From Anisodus tanguticus (taxonomy: Eukaryota; Streptophyta; Magnoliopsida; Solanales; Solanaceae), in contig CM067550.1 of the NCBI GenBank assembly GCA_034509755.1, forward strand, positions 16,547,001 through 16,611,000: a stretch of 64,000 nt of DNA, given 5' to 3'. Numbering within the stretch: the stretch's first letter is position 1; every line of letters starts with the position of its first letter. The position numbers and the translations under genes are program-made. The notes under the pieces were generated by a model that was not told the origin of the DNA, made no database searches, and saw only the letters and a list, made by a program, of their open reading frames with translations. Shown in pieces: positions 1 to 11,704 of the stretch.

Positions 1-740
1 GATTTGGTGAGTTGAGTGATAGCGCCCTGTCTTTAAGACAAGATTGCCCCGTATATATCCTTTTACGTTCGTGGGCAATAGTCTCCCAAGATACAACAAC
101 AACTAACAAATGAGCAAAGGAAACTCAAGTGTTACTCTTGAACAACTTTGAATATACAAAACTTGCTAGAGAGGAAGAAGAAGATTTCAGAAAATTTCTA
201 AGTGTTGAACAATTGAGCCAATGGCCTCAATTTATAGTGTAAGGAAATGACCCCTCAACTAGCCAACTAATGGCCTTCAATAGCCATGTAATGACACTTA
301 TTGAGGAGTTACATTCAACCAAATAATGGTTGAATTCATGTGCCAAATTTGGAGATTCAATGCTCTAAACCAGCTTAAAATTCAGAACTTTCCATCTTCC
401 CGTCGCAGCATTTTGCCTCCGAAGCGCCGCGGCTCTGCGAATTAGCGCTGCGGCGCTTCACGACTCCGCAACGATTTTTGACTCATTTCATCTTACACTT
501 CGTACACTTCTTCCTTCGTTTACCAACGTGGAATACTTGTCATTTGGCCAATAACCGTCCATCATTCTATGTCTCAAACGTATTACGTATGTACTAATAT
601 CTCTTTCACTAATAAAATTTACAATACTTGGCACTACGTGTACACGTGTGTGGAAATGACATTTCCGACGTGTGGGGCCCCAATTGTTCGAGTCATAAAT
701 AATGTGATAAACTTAATTCCATATTAGTAAATTTCCAACA
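1..740 (-). repeat. 3' LTR of element 1, truncated by window start
   Basis: Position 1 aligns with 5588 in the 5' LTR, so about 100 bases of this LTR lie outside the window. It ends at 740 in TTTCCAACA, the complement of the TGTTGGAAA LTR start. A GC-rich inverted repeat (AAGCGCCGC near 420 pairing with GCGGCGCTT near 455) stands out in otherwise AT-rich sequence. Compared with the other LTR it lacks about 66 bp after this hairpin. Confidence 0.9.
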
Positions 741-1335
741 ATCCCCTCTTGAAAGAGATTTTGGCGTACTCACAAGGTGCCTATATTCAGCAATCTTTCA
801 GCGGACAGATGTTGCATCTGGATAGGTAGCTTCTGCTTTGAACCTTCCATAGTTGAATACCATCGGACTTACTTACTGCGCGGTGAACATGATGTCTTGA
901 ACCGTCACTGTTTAGTGTAAGCCAAGTCAATGGTACCAACACAACAACTTCCATTACTCTGTTCTTCGTAATATTTTGTCCGTGTTGGCCGTGGACACTT
1001 CTTGGATTCTTAAGTGCGTTCATTTGAAGCGGCCTGTCCTTGCACTTAGATAGGTGGTCTCCTACAAGGTATCCTGCTATACCCTACTTTACAAGTGCTA
1101 GGAACCATTAAAAGTTTTTCCAAACCTAACCTCAACTGTTGAGGATCATTAAAGGTTTTGAAAACTTAACCTTTACCCATACTGCAGATAACACTTAACG
1201 TCTATCGCGGGAACGGCTTTGGGTTTATGTTCCTTACGAAGTGCTCTTGCTTCTACCGAAGCGCTCAACTGAACCTTTACATCTTAGTTTTCCCATTGAA
1301 CCAAATTCCTGGGATCTCCAGTCAGGAAGGTTGGG
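741..1335 (-). other. Element 1 non-coding stretch between RNase H end and 3' LTR
   Basis: No reading frame resembles a copia domain here. The stretch lies downstream of the RNase H remnant and ends at the polypurine tract next to 740. It is best read as the element's 3' untranslated region, with no separate gene seen. Confidence 0.6.
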
Positions 1336-1339
1336 TTAC

Positions 1340-2724
1340 CACTGTATTGGTCCTAAAAGCTTGGGTTTTAAGTCCATTCCCCTAGACAAGCAGAATATTT
1401 GATCTTTGGGTAAGCCCTTTGTCAGTGGGTCCGCTATGTTATCCTTTAATTTTATGTAATCAATAGATATTATAACCATGGTGATCAATTGCCTAACGGT
1501 CTTATGTCCCCATCAAATATGACGAGACTTGCCGTTGTACATAGAACTACATGCCCTTCCTAGAGCCGATTGACTATCGCAGTGGATCATTACAGAAGGT
1601 ACGGGTTTGTCCTAACAAGAGACATCCTCTAAGAAGTCGTGAAGCCAGTTTGCTTAGAAGATTTCCAAGACACAGCCCCACTACCAATTGTAAATATATA
1701 CCCACTGGTGGACTTGGTGTTTTCTATATCAGATATCCAGTTTGCACCATTGTACCCCTCTAGTACAGATGGATATCTCGAATAATGCAACACGTAAGTT
1801 AGCGTGTGTTTCAGGTATCGTATTACCCGATTCAATGCCTTCCAATGATCATTACTCGGATTACGGGTAAACCTAGCCAACTTGTTGATTGCATAAGCAA
1901 TATCAGGTCGGGTGCAGTTTATTATGTACATCAAACTCCAAATCACCTGTGCATATTGCTCCTGGCATACGGGTGCACCACGATTTTTATCAAGCTTTTG
2001 ATTTCTATCCCGTGGTGACTTCATAAACGAACTATCAAACATCTCAAACTTTCTCAACACATCCTCGATGTAGTGAGACTGAGATAAAACCAGTCTGTCA
2101 AACGTCTTAGATATCTTTATCCCTAAGATGACATCTGTGATACCCATATCCTTCATGTCGAAGCATTGCTTCGACATGTTCTTAGTCTCTAGGATCAAGC
2201 TAGGACTGCTCCCTGTGATCAACATGTCATCTACACACATGCATATCATGATGAACGAGTCATAGTTACCTTTTCGTGTAGACACATTTGTCACACTCAT
2301 TAATGGAGAAACCCTTCAATAGTAGAGAACTATCAATTTTTTCGTGCCATTACTTCGGGGCCTATTTCAGCCTGTACAAAGATTTGACAAGTCTACAAAT
2401 TTTCTTGTCTTGCCCTGGAACCACATACCCCTCGGGTTGTTCCATATAAATTTCTTCTTCCAAATCACCAGTTAGGAAGCCTGTCTTGACATCTATTTGA
2501 TGTATCTCAAGGTCACGCAACGCTGCAATCGCAATGAATACTCGTATGGACGTCATCCTAGACACTGGAGAGTACGTGTCAAAATAGTCAAGGCATTCCT
2601 TCTGCCGATATCCCTTGACTACCAACCTAGCCTTGTACTTATCTATAGACCCATCTACTTTATACTTCTGTTTGAGTGTCCATTTACAACCCCACAGTTT
2701 ATTTCCTAGAGGAAGATCAACCAA
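1340..2724 (-). pseudogene. Element 1 reverse transcriptase and RNase H (broken)
   Basis: The RT N-terminal part (2362-2724) carries KLWGCKWTLKQKYKVDGSID and the segment IHQIDVKTGFLTGDLEEEIY. The C-terminal part (1629-2300) carries the catalytic box as CVDD at residues 22-25 instead of the usual YVDD, then TRPDIAYAINKLARFTRNPS and STSGYIFTIGSGAVSWKSSK, which begin RNase H. The RNase H end continues in another frame to about 1340 (HCDSQSALGRACSSMYNGKS, then DNIADPLTKGLP). A frameshift separates the RT halves near 2300-2362, and another shift plus an in-frame stop lie in RNase H. This would copy element RNA into DNA if intact; as written it cannot make a full enzyme. Confidence 0.9.
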
Positions 2725-2778
2725 CTCCCAAGTATGGTTATGCAGGATGGAGTCTATTTCACTCTCAAAAGCTTCTTT

Positions 2779-4052
2779 TCAGAGCGGTGCCTCTGGAGTT
2801 GACAATGCTTCAGCAATTGTCCTTAGTTCTTGATCAACCATATAAGCTACAAAGTCAGGACCAAAGGATTTATCCTTCCTGGCCCTTTTACTTCGCCTCC
2901 GTTCCATCTTTGGAGTCTCCAAGTTCTGAGAATCTGGAACACTAGATTCCGGATATTCAGCCACTTTGAAGTCCACTAGATCTGAACCATCTAGATCCGG
3001 GCAGTCAACGACTCCTGGTTCCCGAGAGCTTTGTTCAAAACTTCGTTTGCGAGAGGTTATATCTTTTTCCCTTCTAGTAAAAGTATCCTCAAAGAATTGA
3101 GCATTTCTTGATTCCATGATTGTACCCCCGTGGATATCTGGAATATCTAACTTATGCACTAAGAAGTGATAAGCACTATTGTTATTTGCATATCCGATGA
3201 AAATGCAATCTACAGTCTTAGGCCCAATCTTGACTTGCTTTGGCTTGGGCACTTCGACCTTTTCCAAACAACTCCACACCTTTAAATATTTATAGGTGGG
3301 TTTCTTTCCTTTCCATGATTCATATGGAGTTTTGTCCTTACCCTTATGTGGGACTCTATTAAGAATCGTATTAGCAGTAAGGACGACTTCTCCCCACATG
3401 TTTTGGGGAATACTGAAATTGATGAGCAAGGCATTCATCATTTCCTTCAACGTGCGGTTCTTGCGTTCAACAACACCGTTCGACTGAGGTGAGTATGGAG
3501 CCGTCGTTTGATGAACAATGCCCGATTCAGCACAATATTCCTCAAATAGCGCTACGTATTCTCCCCCTCTATCGCTACGAATGGATTTAATCCGCATGCT
3601 TAGTTGGTTTTCAACTTCTGCTTTGTAACGTCTGAATGTTTCAAAGGCTTCATCTTTACTTTCAACAAGTAAAGGTAACAATACCTTGTTCTATCATCAA
3701 TGAATGTCACAAAGTACTTGTTCCCCCTAGTTTGTGCAAACTTCAAATCACATATATCTGTGTGAATAAGTTCTAGAGGAGCGGTATTCCTTTCGACGGA
3801 TCGAAAAGGAATCTTTGTGAGTTTTACCTCTACGCACACCTCACACTTATGTTGAGGGTTTATATCGATAGACGACAACAACTCCAACTTCACCAAGCTT
3901 TGTATGGACTTGTAGTTAACATGTCCTAATCTATGATGCCATAAATTAGAAGACTCAAGCAAGTAAGAAGAAGCTTCAATTTTACTGCTTGGACGCATTA
4001 CAGACACGGCGTTAACATTGAAGAGGCCTTCACAGACGAAGCCTCTTCCCAT
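2779..4052 (-). pseudogene. Element 1 GAG-pre-integrase and integrase (broken)
   Basis: The segment 3600-4052 holds the GAG-pre-integrase zinc region (LWHHRLGHVNYKSIQSL, then HKCEVCVEVK) and the start of the core (HTDICDLKFAQTRGNKYFVT). The segment 2779-3681 holds the catalytic core (IRSDRGGEYVALFEEYCAES, SPQSNGVVERKNRTLKEM), with the D and E residues of the D,D(35)E triad visible. A charged linker leading to RT follows. One frameshift near 3640 separates the parts. The integrase would join element cDNA to host DNA. Confidence 0.9.
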
Positions 4053-4219
4053 AAAAGTTCCATTCTTGGCGATTACAAATTTATTGGACTCAAATACTAG
4101 CCTAAAACCAGCATTAACTAATAAATGACCTGAAATTAAATTCTTCCTAATCTAAAGGACATGCATCACCTCCTTCAGAGTGAGCTCCTTTCCAGAAGTC
4201 ATCTTCAGGACTACCTTTC

Positions 4220-4846
4220 CTACCCCAGCATGTCAGAGGAAGCGTTGTTACCCATGAACAACTTCTTGTCTGTAACTGGTGTATATGTGGAGAAGGCATC
4301 TCTATTGGAACATATGTGTCTGGTAGCACCCATGTCCATCCACCATTGCATGGGATTCTTAACAAGGTTTGCTTCAAGCACCACCGTCGAGAACTCCTCA
4401 ATCATGTCGTCAAGAAGTGTGTCTTTGATGATGTTAGCATGTGCCTTGCCTTTGGCCTTGGCCTTCTCTTGTTGCTCAGTCTTGAGCTTACGGCAGTCCT
4501 TGATCATGTGACCAGGTTTCCCACAGTGGTGACAGTTCCCCTTGTACTTCTCCGCCGCCTGGGTCTTGCAGTCTTTCTGGAACTTGCGCTTCTTGTTTGG
4601 GTTCCCTTTGGCCTCAGCCAGATTTGCCTTTGCCTTAGCGGGTTGTTTTCCCCTAGGCAAGGCCTTCTTATTATCTTCCTGAATCTGGAGTTTGATAATA
4701 AGTTCATCAAAGGTCATTTCCTTTGTCTTGAGTTTTAAGTAACTCATAAACTCATTCCACGATGGAGGTAACTTCTCAATTAGTGATGCAACCAAAAACT
4801 GCTCATTTGGTTTCATACCTTCCAAATCCAGGTGATGTAGAATCAT
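4220..4846 (-). pseudogene. Element 1 gag C-terminus with zinc knuckle, and protease start
   Basis: The gag C-terminal half contains a lysine-rich region and a CCHC zinc knuckle, C105-x2-C108-x4-H113-x4-C118. Next comes the aspartic protease motif as WWMDMGATRH; the usual D-S/T-G-A triad is D171-M-G-A here, a change likely to harm activity. The frame closes at 4220 before the integrase region, so protease and integrase are not in one frame. The knuckle separates this element from the Ale-like copias in the window, whose gag has Gly/Asn-rich basic tails instead. Confidence 0.88.
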
Positions 4847-4861
4847 TTGGAATTCTTGGAC

Positions 4862-5449
4862 TTAGGATATCACAGTTTTGCTATCCACCATTTGAAATTT
4901 CCGGAATTTCCCAACGATGAATTTATTCGTACCAACATCTTGTGCGTTGTACTTCTTCTGCAGTTTTCCCCATAACTCTTTGGCGGTGCCTACCGTGCAA
5001 CACACTATGTAGAGTGGGTCTGACAGACAGTTCAAAATATAGTTTATGACTCCATGCATCAAGAACCATCTTCATGCCATTAACGACATGGATACCTTGG
5101 CCCCCTTCAGCCATTTCATTAGGCTGAGGGTCCACTTTATCTCCAGCTTGTGGAGGATCTTCTGTTAGGAAATGAGCTATTCCCATAATAGTCAGATAAA
5201 ACAACATCTTCTGTTCCCATCTCTTGAAGTTGGAGCCCATGAACTTTTCTGGGCGTTCATGGTGGAATCCAGAGGGTGGAGGAACTGTAACGTTCCCTTG
5301 AGCAACAAGAAAGGTGTTGGGTGTGCCTTGAGCAGCAGTGAAGGCATTGGATGTGCCTTGAGTAGCAGGGGGAAGGCAGAGGGGTTGCCTTGAGTAGCAG
5401 CAGGAGTATCAGAAGCGAGTTGTTCTCTTCCAGTCATCTTTCTAAGCAC
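4862..5449 (-). pseudogene. Element 1 gag N-terminus with in-frame tandem repeats (frameshifted)
   Basis: Frames overlap in order at 5192-5449, 4923-5240 and 4862-5062. The N-terminus starts MLRKMTGREQLASDTPAATQ; the second Met (about 5437) may be the true start. A ~33-36 nt unit is repeated three to four times between about 5285 and 5405 and encodes an AxQGxPxxF-type motif once the frame is adjusted. A one-base indel in a C run near 5372 throws the rest out of frame. The next segment, MGSNFKRWEQKMLFYLTIMG, is a typical copia capsid N-terminal region. A further shift occurs before 4862. Confidence 0.8.
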
Positions 5450-5487
5450 TTACAACAATATTGTCTTAAAATTGTGGGTACCACAAT

Positions 5488-6393
5488 TGTAGGAAATGAG
5501 AAGTAAATAAATATTACAAATGCTAGAAAGGATAAACTACTCAAGAATACAACAAACTAGAAATACGAACGATTACAAACTCCTTGTGATTTGCTGAGTC
5601 GAGTGATGACACTCTGTCTTTAAGACAAGATTGCCCCGTATATATCCTTTTACGTTCATGGGCAATAGTCTCCCAAGATACAACAACAACTAACAAATGA
5701 GAAAAGGAAACTCAAGTGTTACTCTTGAAGAACTTTGAATATAGAAAACTTGCTAGAGAGGAAGAAAAAGAATTCAGAAAATTTATAAGTGTTGAACAAT
5801 TGAGTCAAATGCCTCAATTTATAGTGTAAGGAAATGACCCCTTAACTTTCCAACTAATGGCCTTCAATAGCCATGTAATGACACTTATTGAGGGGTTACA
5901 TTCAGCCAAATAATGACTGAATTCATGTGCCAAACAATGGAGATTCAATGCTCCAAAACCAGCCCAAAAGTCAGAACTTTCCATCTTCCCGTCGCAGCAT
6001 TTTGCCTCCAAAGCGCCGCGGCTCTACGAATTAGCGTTGCGGCGCCCCGGCTCCAGTAGCCCAAACCACCATTTAGCACCGCGACGCTTCCATGGGGTCG
6101 CCGCGGCCCTTCACGGCTCCGCGGCGATTTTTGACTCATTTCATCTTACACTTCGTACACTTCTTCCTTCGTTTACCGACGTGGAATACTTGTCCTTTGG
6201 CCAATAATCGTGCATCATTCTATGTCTCAAACGTATTACGTATGTACCAATATCTCTTTCACTAATGAAATTTATGATACTTGGCACTACATGTACACGT
6301 GTGTGGAAACCATATTTCCGACGTGCGAGGCCCAAATTGTTCGAGTCATAAATAATGGGATAAACTTAATTCCACATTAGTAAATTTCCAACA
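5488..6393 (-). repeat. 5' LTR of element 1
   Basis: It is colinear with 1-740 from 5588 onward (CTTTAAGACAAGATTGCCCC and flanks match). It ends TTTCCAACA at 6393. It contains an extra GC-rich segment of about 66 bp near 6040-6110 that the other LTR lacks. The inner edge TGTAGGAAAT at 5488 is inferred from TG/CA ends and is less certain than the outer edge. Confidence 0.85.
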
Positions 6394-6654
6394 GAGACTA
6401 TTTTCGATAGACTCTTATTCACACGCTTGAACCTAAAAATTCTAATTAAGAGCAGATGCATTTCATCCAACCAATTACACTGATAGTTATACGTAACCAA
6501 CAAAAGAAGAAAAAAAAAAGCAAAGCCAAAATAGTTCTAAAAGGCCCAAATATATTTTTCTATCACATTGTAAAAGTTATTTTTCCTTTCTTTCTATCAC
6601 TTCTTTTAGGAGTTAGAGCTACAAGGGCAGGGCCTCTAAAAAACGTGTTAGATT
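6394..6654. other. Short host spacer between elements 1 and 2
   Basis: AT-rich sequence with an A-rich stretch near 6505-6520. No coding or repeat signature is recognised. It ends in the GTTTC target site of element 2. Confidence 0.5.
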
Positions 6655-6659
6655 GTTTC

Positions 6660-6852
6660 TGATAGTGAATATATATATTCTATAAATAATATTTAGTGTA
6701 ATTAAAGTAAAATATAAATTTTAATTCTATTAGGACTACAATTGTGATTAAGGTAAAATAGAGATCCTAATTCTATTATGACTACAATTGTATACTCTAT
6801 ATATATGACATTAATAAGAGAACTCCATCAAGGACAATTACACTATTCTACA
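6660..6852 (+). repeat. 5' LTR of element 2
   Basis: It starts TGATAGTGAATAT and ends in CTACA before TGGTATCA. It is 193 bp, about 28 bp longer than its partner at 10566-10730. The palindrome GAATATATATATTC lies a few bases from the start. A TATATATA stretch followed by ATTAATAAGAGAAC near the end may include the promoter. Confidence 0.88.
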
Positions 6853-7397
6853 TGGTATCATAAGCTAAATCCTACCCCCTCCCTTCTCTCTAAAGTCCCT
6901 ATACGGCTGCACCTGATCATCTTGGTCACGGGATGCCTATGTACACCCAACAAATCCTAAATAGGGATCAAGCCCACACGTAGTTCTTTTACATATATAA
7001 CAAATCAATTCTCTATTATGGATCTATCCATTGTCAGCACCCAGTAGCTTTCCACAAGTTTCCTTTTATACTTTCTTCAGATTCTTCAGTGCACTGCTCA
7101 ATGTTCTTCAATCGAATCATGAATTTGAGTCCGTGCTTAATTGCTCTATTATGAAAAGTGTATTATTCACTTTTAGGGTTCTTCAACAACCTCGTCTTAC
7201 TATCTCACCTACCATCCATGAACATGGCATGGTATTTCTCGTTGCAGCCCAGCATCTTGGGCCTATCTCTAGGCCCACAGTACACGGGCCATCAGCACCA
7301 GACCCACTACACAACGGCCTAGAATCCAACCAGCCTCAATCCAACGGATTTGGGCCATGCTTTCGGTTCTTTAAAAATTCAACAGCCCGATGATGCG

Positions 7398-8679
7398 TGA
7401 TATATGGATACAGGCGTCACGTCTCACCTCACCAACAATTCTAGTAATCTTCCTCAACTGCGCAATTTAAATACTCCTCAATCTATTATGGTCAGAAATG
7501 GTCATCACATTCCAATTCAAGGGTTTGGCCACACACGAACTCCACCACCACAACCCCACTTCTCCATTAAAAACGTCCTATATTCCCCTAACATTATCAA
7601 GAACGTCATCTCTGTTAGAAAATTTGCCACCGATAATTCCGTATCCATTAATTTTGACCCATTTGGGTTTTATGTAACAGGCCTACGTACCGGAAAACTT
7701 CTTATGAGATGCAATAGTGAGGGAGACCTATATCCTTTCCTAGCCACATCCGCTGTTAGTGTCAATTCTCCCACATCTCTAGCTGCCATCTCCTCCTCAA
7801 CGTGGCATAGTAGACTTGGACATCCCGGAACTCATATTTTTAGTTACTTAGAAATCACAAGTTTATTAAATGTAATAAAGGGAACCTTGCCCATAATTTC
7901 TCCTCTTGTCATCTAGGAAAACGTGTTAGACTTTCGTTTACGTCTTCTTTAAGTGTTATTTTCTCTCCATTTGATATTATTCATGCAGATTTATGGACAT
8001 CTCCTATAACTAGCAACCTAGGTCATACATATTATTTGATATTTTTGGATGACTTCTCACACTTCCTTTGGGTCTATCCGCTTAAACTTAAGTCTCAAGT
8101 CTACTCCAAATTTCTTGAATTTTGTACATTGGTTAAAACGTAATTTGAAAAAGACATCAAAACGTTTCAATGTGATAATGGTCGTGAGTTCAATAACTTT
8201 CACTTTCATAATTTTTGTGCGGTTAATGGCATGGTTTTCCATTTCTCCTGCCCCCATACTTCCCATCAAAATGGTAAAGCCGAAAGAATTCTCCGCGCCA
8301 TTAACAACATGATTCGTACCCTTCTTTTTTATGCGTATCTCTCTCTACCTTTTGGATTTATGCATTAAAAATGGTAGAACACATTCTTAACATCTTACCT
8401 ACCCGTACGATTCAAAATCGCACACACACTGAAATTCTCTTTCGTCGGATCCCTTCCTATGATCACCTTCGAATTTTCGATTGTCTTTGTTATCTAAATC
8501 TGGCCTCCACTGTCCCTCACAAATTAGCACATTGCTCCACTCAGTGCGTCTTCCTCGATTTCCCGTCAAACCATAGGGGGTACTTATGCTATGAGATATT
8601 TACAGATAAAATCTTAATCTCACGCCATGTCACGTTTGTTGAGTACCTCTTCCCGTTGGACAACATCCAAAAATTTTGA
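7398..8679 (+). pseudogene. Element 2 protease and integrase remnants
   Basis: The protease motif is YMDTGVTSHL, with a stop just upstream where family members read NWYMDTG. GAG-pre-integrase follows (STWHSRLGHPGTHIFSYLEI), but the frame breaks near 7900. The core continues in other frames (SPFDIIHADLWTSP, QCDNGREFNN, HQNGKAERILRAINNM), so the D, D and E residues are recognisable. An in-frame stop replaces a residue near 8142 and another shift occurs near 8365. The segment 8371-8679 is the integrase C-terminal part (HILNILPTRT, FPSNHRGYLCYEIFTDKI). Confidence 0.88.
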
Positions 8680-9064
8680 GTCACTGATTACGGTTTCCTT
8701 GATGACTGGGACACCTCCTATCTACTCTAAAGTGCACTACAAAATCCGTAACCTTCGGCCATCTAACCACCCATCCCGTCGACCCCACCCCATTGCCTGG
8801 TACCGTCTCCATCACTGCCCGAAACAACACCCCAATCCACTGCCCGCCAAACCCTACCCGCCACCCTGCCCAGTCCCGACCCCGCTGCCTAATTCTGCCC
8901 GTCACCACCCAGCCCGCTGCCCCACCCGTGACCGTCCCCACTCATCGCATGGAAACATGTGCACAACACATGATTTTCAAACCAAAAGTTCACTTTAACC
9001 TATCGACTCAAACCATCTCATCCATTCCTAAAAACCCAATCTTAGCCAAACTTGACCCGAATTA

Positions 9065-10520
9065 AAATGCTGCCATGCGAGAGGAGTTGAATACGCTTAC
9101 TTCACAGCGCACTTGGGATCTTCTTCCGCGACCTGATGGGGTGAATGTAGTTCGTTGTATGTGGCTATTTTATCATAAGTTCAGAGATAATGGTGCCCTT
9201 GAACGTTACAAGGCCATACTTTTGGCAAATGGCACAAGGCAACAGGAGGGTGTTGATTGTGGTGAGACTTTTAGCCTAGTGGTTAAGCCAGCTACCATCC
9301 GCACAGTTTTGAGCATTGCAATGGGAAAGAATTAACATATTCACCAGCTTGATGTAAAGAGTGCTTTCTTACATGGGGATTTGAAATAAACCGTCTATAT
9401 GCATCAATCGCCAGGATTTGTGCATCTGGAAGCTTCTCATCATGTTTGTCATCTTCGTAAGTCGCTATATGGGATGAAACAAGCCCCAGGGCTTGGTATG
9501 AGCGATTTTCTACATACATCATACATATCAATTTCGTGTGCATCAAGAGTGATCATTTATTATTTATTTTTCATCGAGGTACTGACACAACTTACCTTTT
9601 GTTATATGTGGATGATATTATTCTGACAACTTCTTCGGATAGCTTGAAGCACGAGATCATTGCTATACTCAAGTCCGAATTTGTTATGACTAACTTGGGT
9701 AAATTGAGTTATTGTTTGGGGATATCAGTGATTGGATCCACACATGCCATGTTCTTGTGTCAGCGTAAGTATGCATAGAAGATCGTCTATAAGGCTAAAA
9801 TAGCAAATTGTAAGATCATGCCCACTCCCGTCGACTCAAAGTCCAAACTCAGTGCAGATGATGGGGATTCGGTCAATGATCCATCTCTTTATAAGAGTCT
9901 TGCATGTGCTCTTCAGTATCTCACCTTCACTCGGCCAGATATTGCATATGCGGTTCAGCAGGTGTGCTTGTTCATGCACGCCCCTAGGGAGCCTCACTTT
10001 ACAGCACTTAAGCGTATCAATCGGTATGTTAGGGCACTATTGACTATGTACTTCATTTATATCCCTCAGCACCAACTAGATTACTCTCCTACACAGATGT
10101 AGATTGGGCAGGTTATCCGGACATCCGTCGCTATATGTCCGACTATTGTGTGTTTTGGGGGATAACATCATATCGTGGTCTTCCAAGCGGCAAGCCACGC
10201 TTTCCCGTTCGAGTGCAGAAGCAGAAAATCGAGGCGTTGCGAATGTTGTTGCCGGGCTATGTTGGCTTCGAAATCTCCTTCTTGAGCTTCATTGTCCCAT
10301 ACGTAAGGCATCTTTGGTTTACTGTGATAACATATCTGTTGTCTACTTGTCTCATAACCCGGTTCAGCATCCGCGAGCCAAGCATATTGAGATTGATATT
10401 CAATTTGTTCATGAGAATGTTGCAATGGGTCACGTTAGGGTGTTGCATGTTCCTTCTTCGTATCAGTATACAAATATCTTCACAAAGGGGCTTACTCGGC
10501 AACTGTTCCTTGACTTCTGA
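9065..10520 (+). pseudogene. Element 2 reverse transcriptase and RNase H remnants
   Basis: RT fragments lie at 9075-9335 (VVRCMWLFYHKFRDNGALER), 9399-9546 (KSLYGMKQAPGLGM) and 9536-9778, where the catalytic YVDD box is intact (LLLYVDDIILTTSS). RNase H fragments lie at 9818-10102 (FTRPDIAYAVQQVCLFMHAP) and 10104-10520 (SRSSAEAENRGVANVVAGLC, IFTKGLTRQL). Stops at several points break the frame. The region 8680-9064 upstream is a proline-rich integrase-RT linker. A G-rich tract ending in GGGGGTG precedes the 3' LTR. Confidence 0.9.
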
Positions 10521-10565
10521 TTTAGTCTCAGCGTCCGGCCTCCTCCCCCTCCGACTGAGGGGGTG

Positions 10566-10730
10566 TGATAGTGAATATATTCCATATATATTCACAATAC
10601 ATTATGTAATTAATATTTAGTGTAATTAAGGTAAAATAGAGATCCTAATTCTATTAGGACTATAATTGTATCCTCTATATATATGACATTAATAAGAGAA
10701 CTCCATCAAGGAGAATTACAATATTCTACA
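10566..10730 (+). repeat. 3' LTR of element 2
   Basis: It starts TGATAGTGAATATATTCC and ends ATTCTACA, followed by the GTTTC TSD. It carries a perfect 10-bp inverted repeat, GTGAATATAT (10571-10580) and ATATATTCAC (10586-10595), with a 5-nt loop. Confidence 0.9.
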
Positions 10731-10739
10731 GTTTCTCGT

Positions 10740-10776
10740 ATTTCCCTTCCCCCTCCCCCTCCCCCTCCCCCTCCCA
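10740..10776. repeat. Simple repeat (CCCCTC)n
   Basis: About five tandem copies of a TCCCCC/CCCCTC hexamer lie next to the element 2 insertion site. Confidence 0.9.
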
Positions 10777-11700
10777 CCAATTTAATTTTGTGGTGATTTT
10801 ATTCTTCTAACTTTGGAAAAGGTCAACTTCAGATTAAGGGCAGGAAACCTAAATATGGACATATTAGGTTCACCAACCAATCAAGAAAAAAGGAAATGAG
10901 AAATTCACCAACTCTACAAATTTTCACAATTGGATTTTAAGTTTTAAATCAGATGTGAATGGTTCATCTAAAGATCCATAATCTTATAATTCTTGTTTGT
11001 GCGCCAATAACAATTGTCAATATTGATGGATAAAAAATTAGTGGCTTTCTGACCACCGGTCCACTGGTCCACTGCTGAATCAATTGTATTTTTTCTATTT
11101 CTTAAATAACTCGAAGACAACAACAATAATTACTATACCTTAACTTATCGAATATATAAGCTTTCACTGTTTATATCATTTTATTTAAACTCGTGTCAAT
11201 TTAATATTTCAAACTTCAAATTTTCTATCACCAAAAGTTTTTATATTTTCTTACTAGCATTTAAATCACTATCAATATGAGGAGACTCCTAGTAAATATT
11301 GGACCTAAAATGAGTGTACCAACATGTTATTAAGCCTTAATCCCAAGCAAATTAAATTTTGCGCCTTAGCTTTCGCAAAATCTGCATAAATTTCAACAAA
11401 TTATAAGCTTTTCAAGACAATTTTTTCCATGTAATTTTGTTGTCCATTTCCTCTTGTACTAACCTAACTAGGTATAGTAGAGTAATAAAAATTGTATAAT
11501 TGCCAAAGAGGCTATATGTTTTGAAAGAAACCCCTCGCCATATATACGTCAACATCAGAAAATAGCTTTTATGTAATGTCAATTGAACAATAATAAGTTT
11601 ATGGTTGTTGTAACTACCGCACATAAAAAGAAGGGTTATCGATAGGGGCAGTCCGGGCGGATTTAAAGCTTTAAGAACAGTTTCCTTAAATTCAGTAACT
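10777..11700. other. AT-rich intergenic DNA
   Basis: No coding region or transposon terminus was recognised; short open frames here have no recognisable similarity. Confidence 0.4.
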
Positions 11701-11704
11701 TTTC

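Larger units (their letters stand above)
1..6393 (-). mobile_element. Ty1/copia LTR retrotransposon, element 1 (3' LTR cut by window edge)
   Basis: Read on the minus strand the order is 5' LTR (5488-6393), gag with a CCHC knuckle, protease, integrase, RT and RNase H, then the 3' LTR (1-740). This gag-PR-INT-RT-RH order defines Ty1/copia. The LTR begins TGTTGGAAATTT on the minus strand. A purine-rich tract (reverse complement of 741-751, AAGAGGGGAT) directly precedes the 3' LTR and is the likely polypurine tract. The LTRs are ~900 bp, much longer than those of the other copias here, and the protein differs clearly, so this is a separate lineage. No typical methionine-tRNA primer site is visible next to 5488. 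The base after the right LTR is followed by GAGAC; the matching TSD lies outside the window. Coding is broken at many points. Confidence 0.92.
6660..10730 (+). mobile_element. Ty1/copia (Ale/Retrofit-like family A), element 2, gag-deleted
   Basis: LTRs lie at 6660-6852 and 10566-10730, and a 5-bp TSD GTTTC at 6655-6659 and 10731-10735. A primer site TGGTATCATAAGC follows the first LTR directly, matching the start of a methionine-tRNA site. Protease, integrase, RT and RNase H remnants occur in copia order. The whole element is 4.07 kb, with only ~540 bp between the primer site and the protease, so nearly all of gag is missing. Many stops and shifts show it is old. Confidence 0.93.

Noticed and set aside
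10257..10595. 112-codon minus-strand frame across element 2 RNase H
   Set aside because: It is an antisense shadow of the RNase H coding region, with no independent similarity.
11412..11624. 70-codon minus-strand frame in AT-rich DNA
   Set aside because: No recognisable domain and no neighbouring exon or regulatory context; length is within chance for this region.
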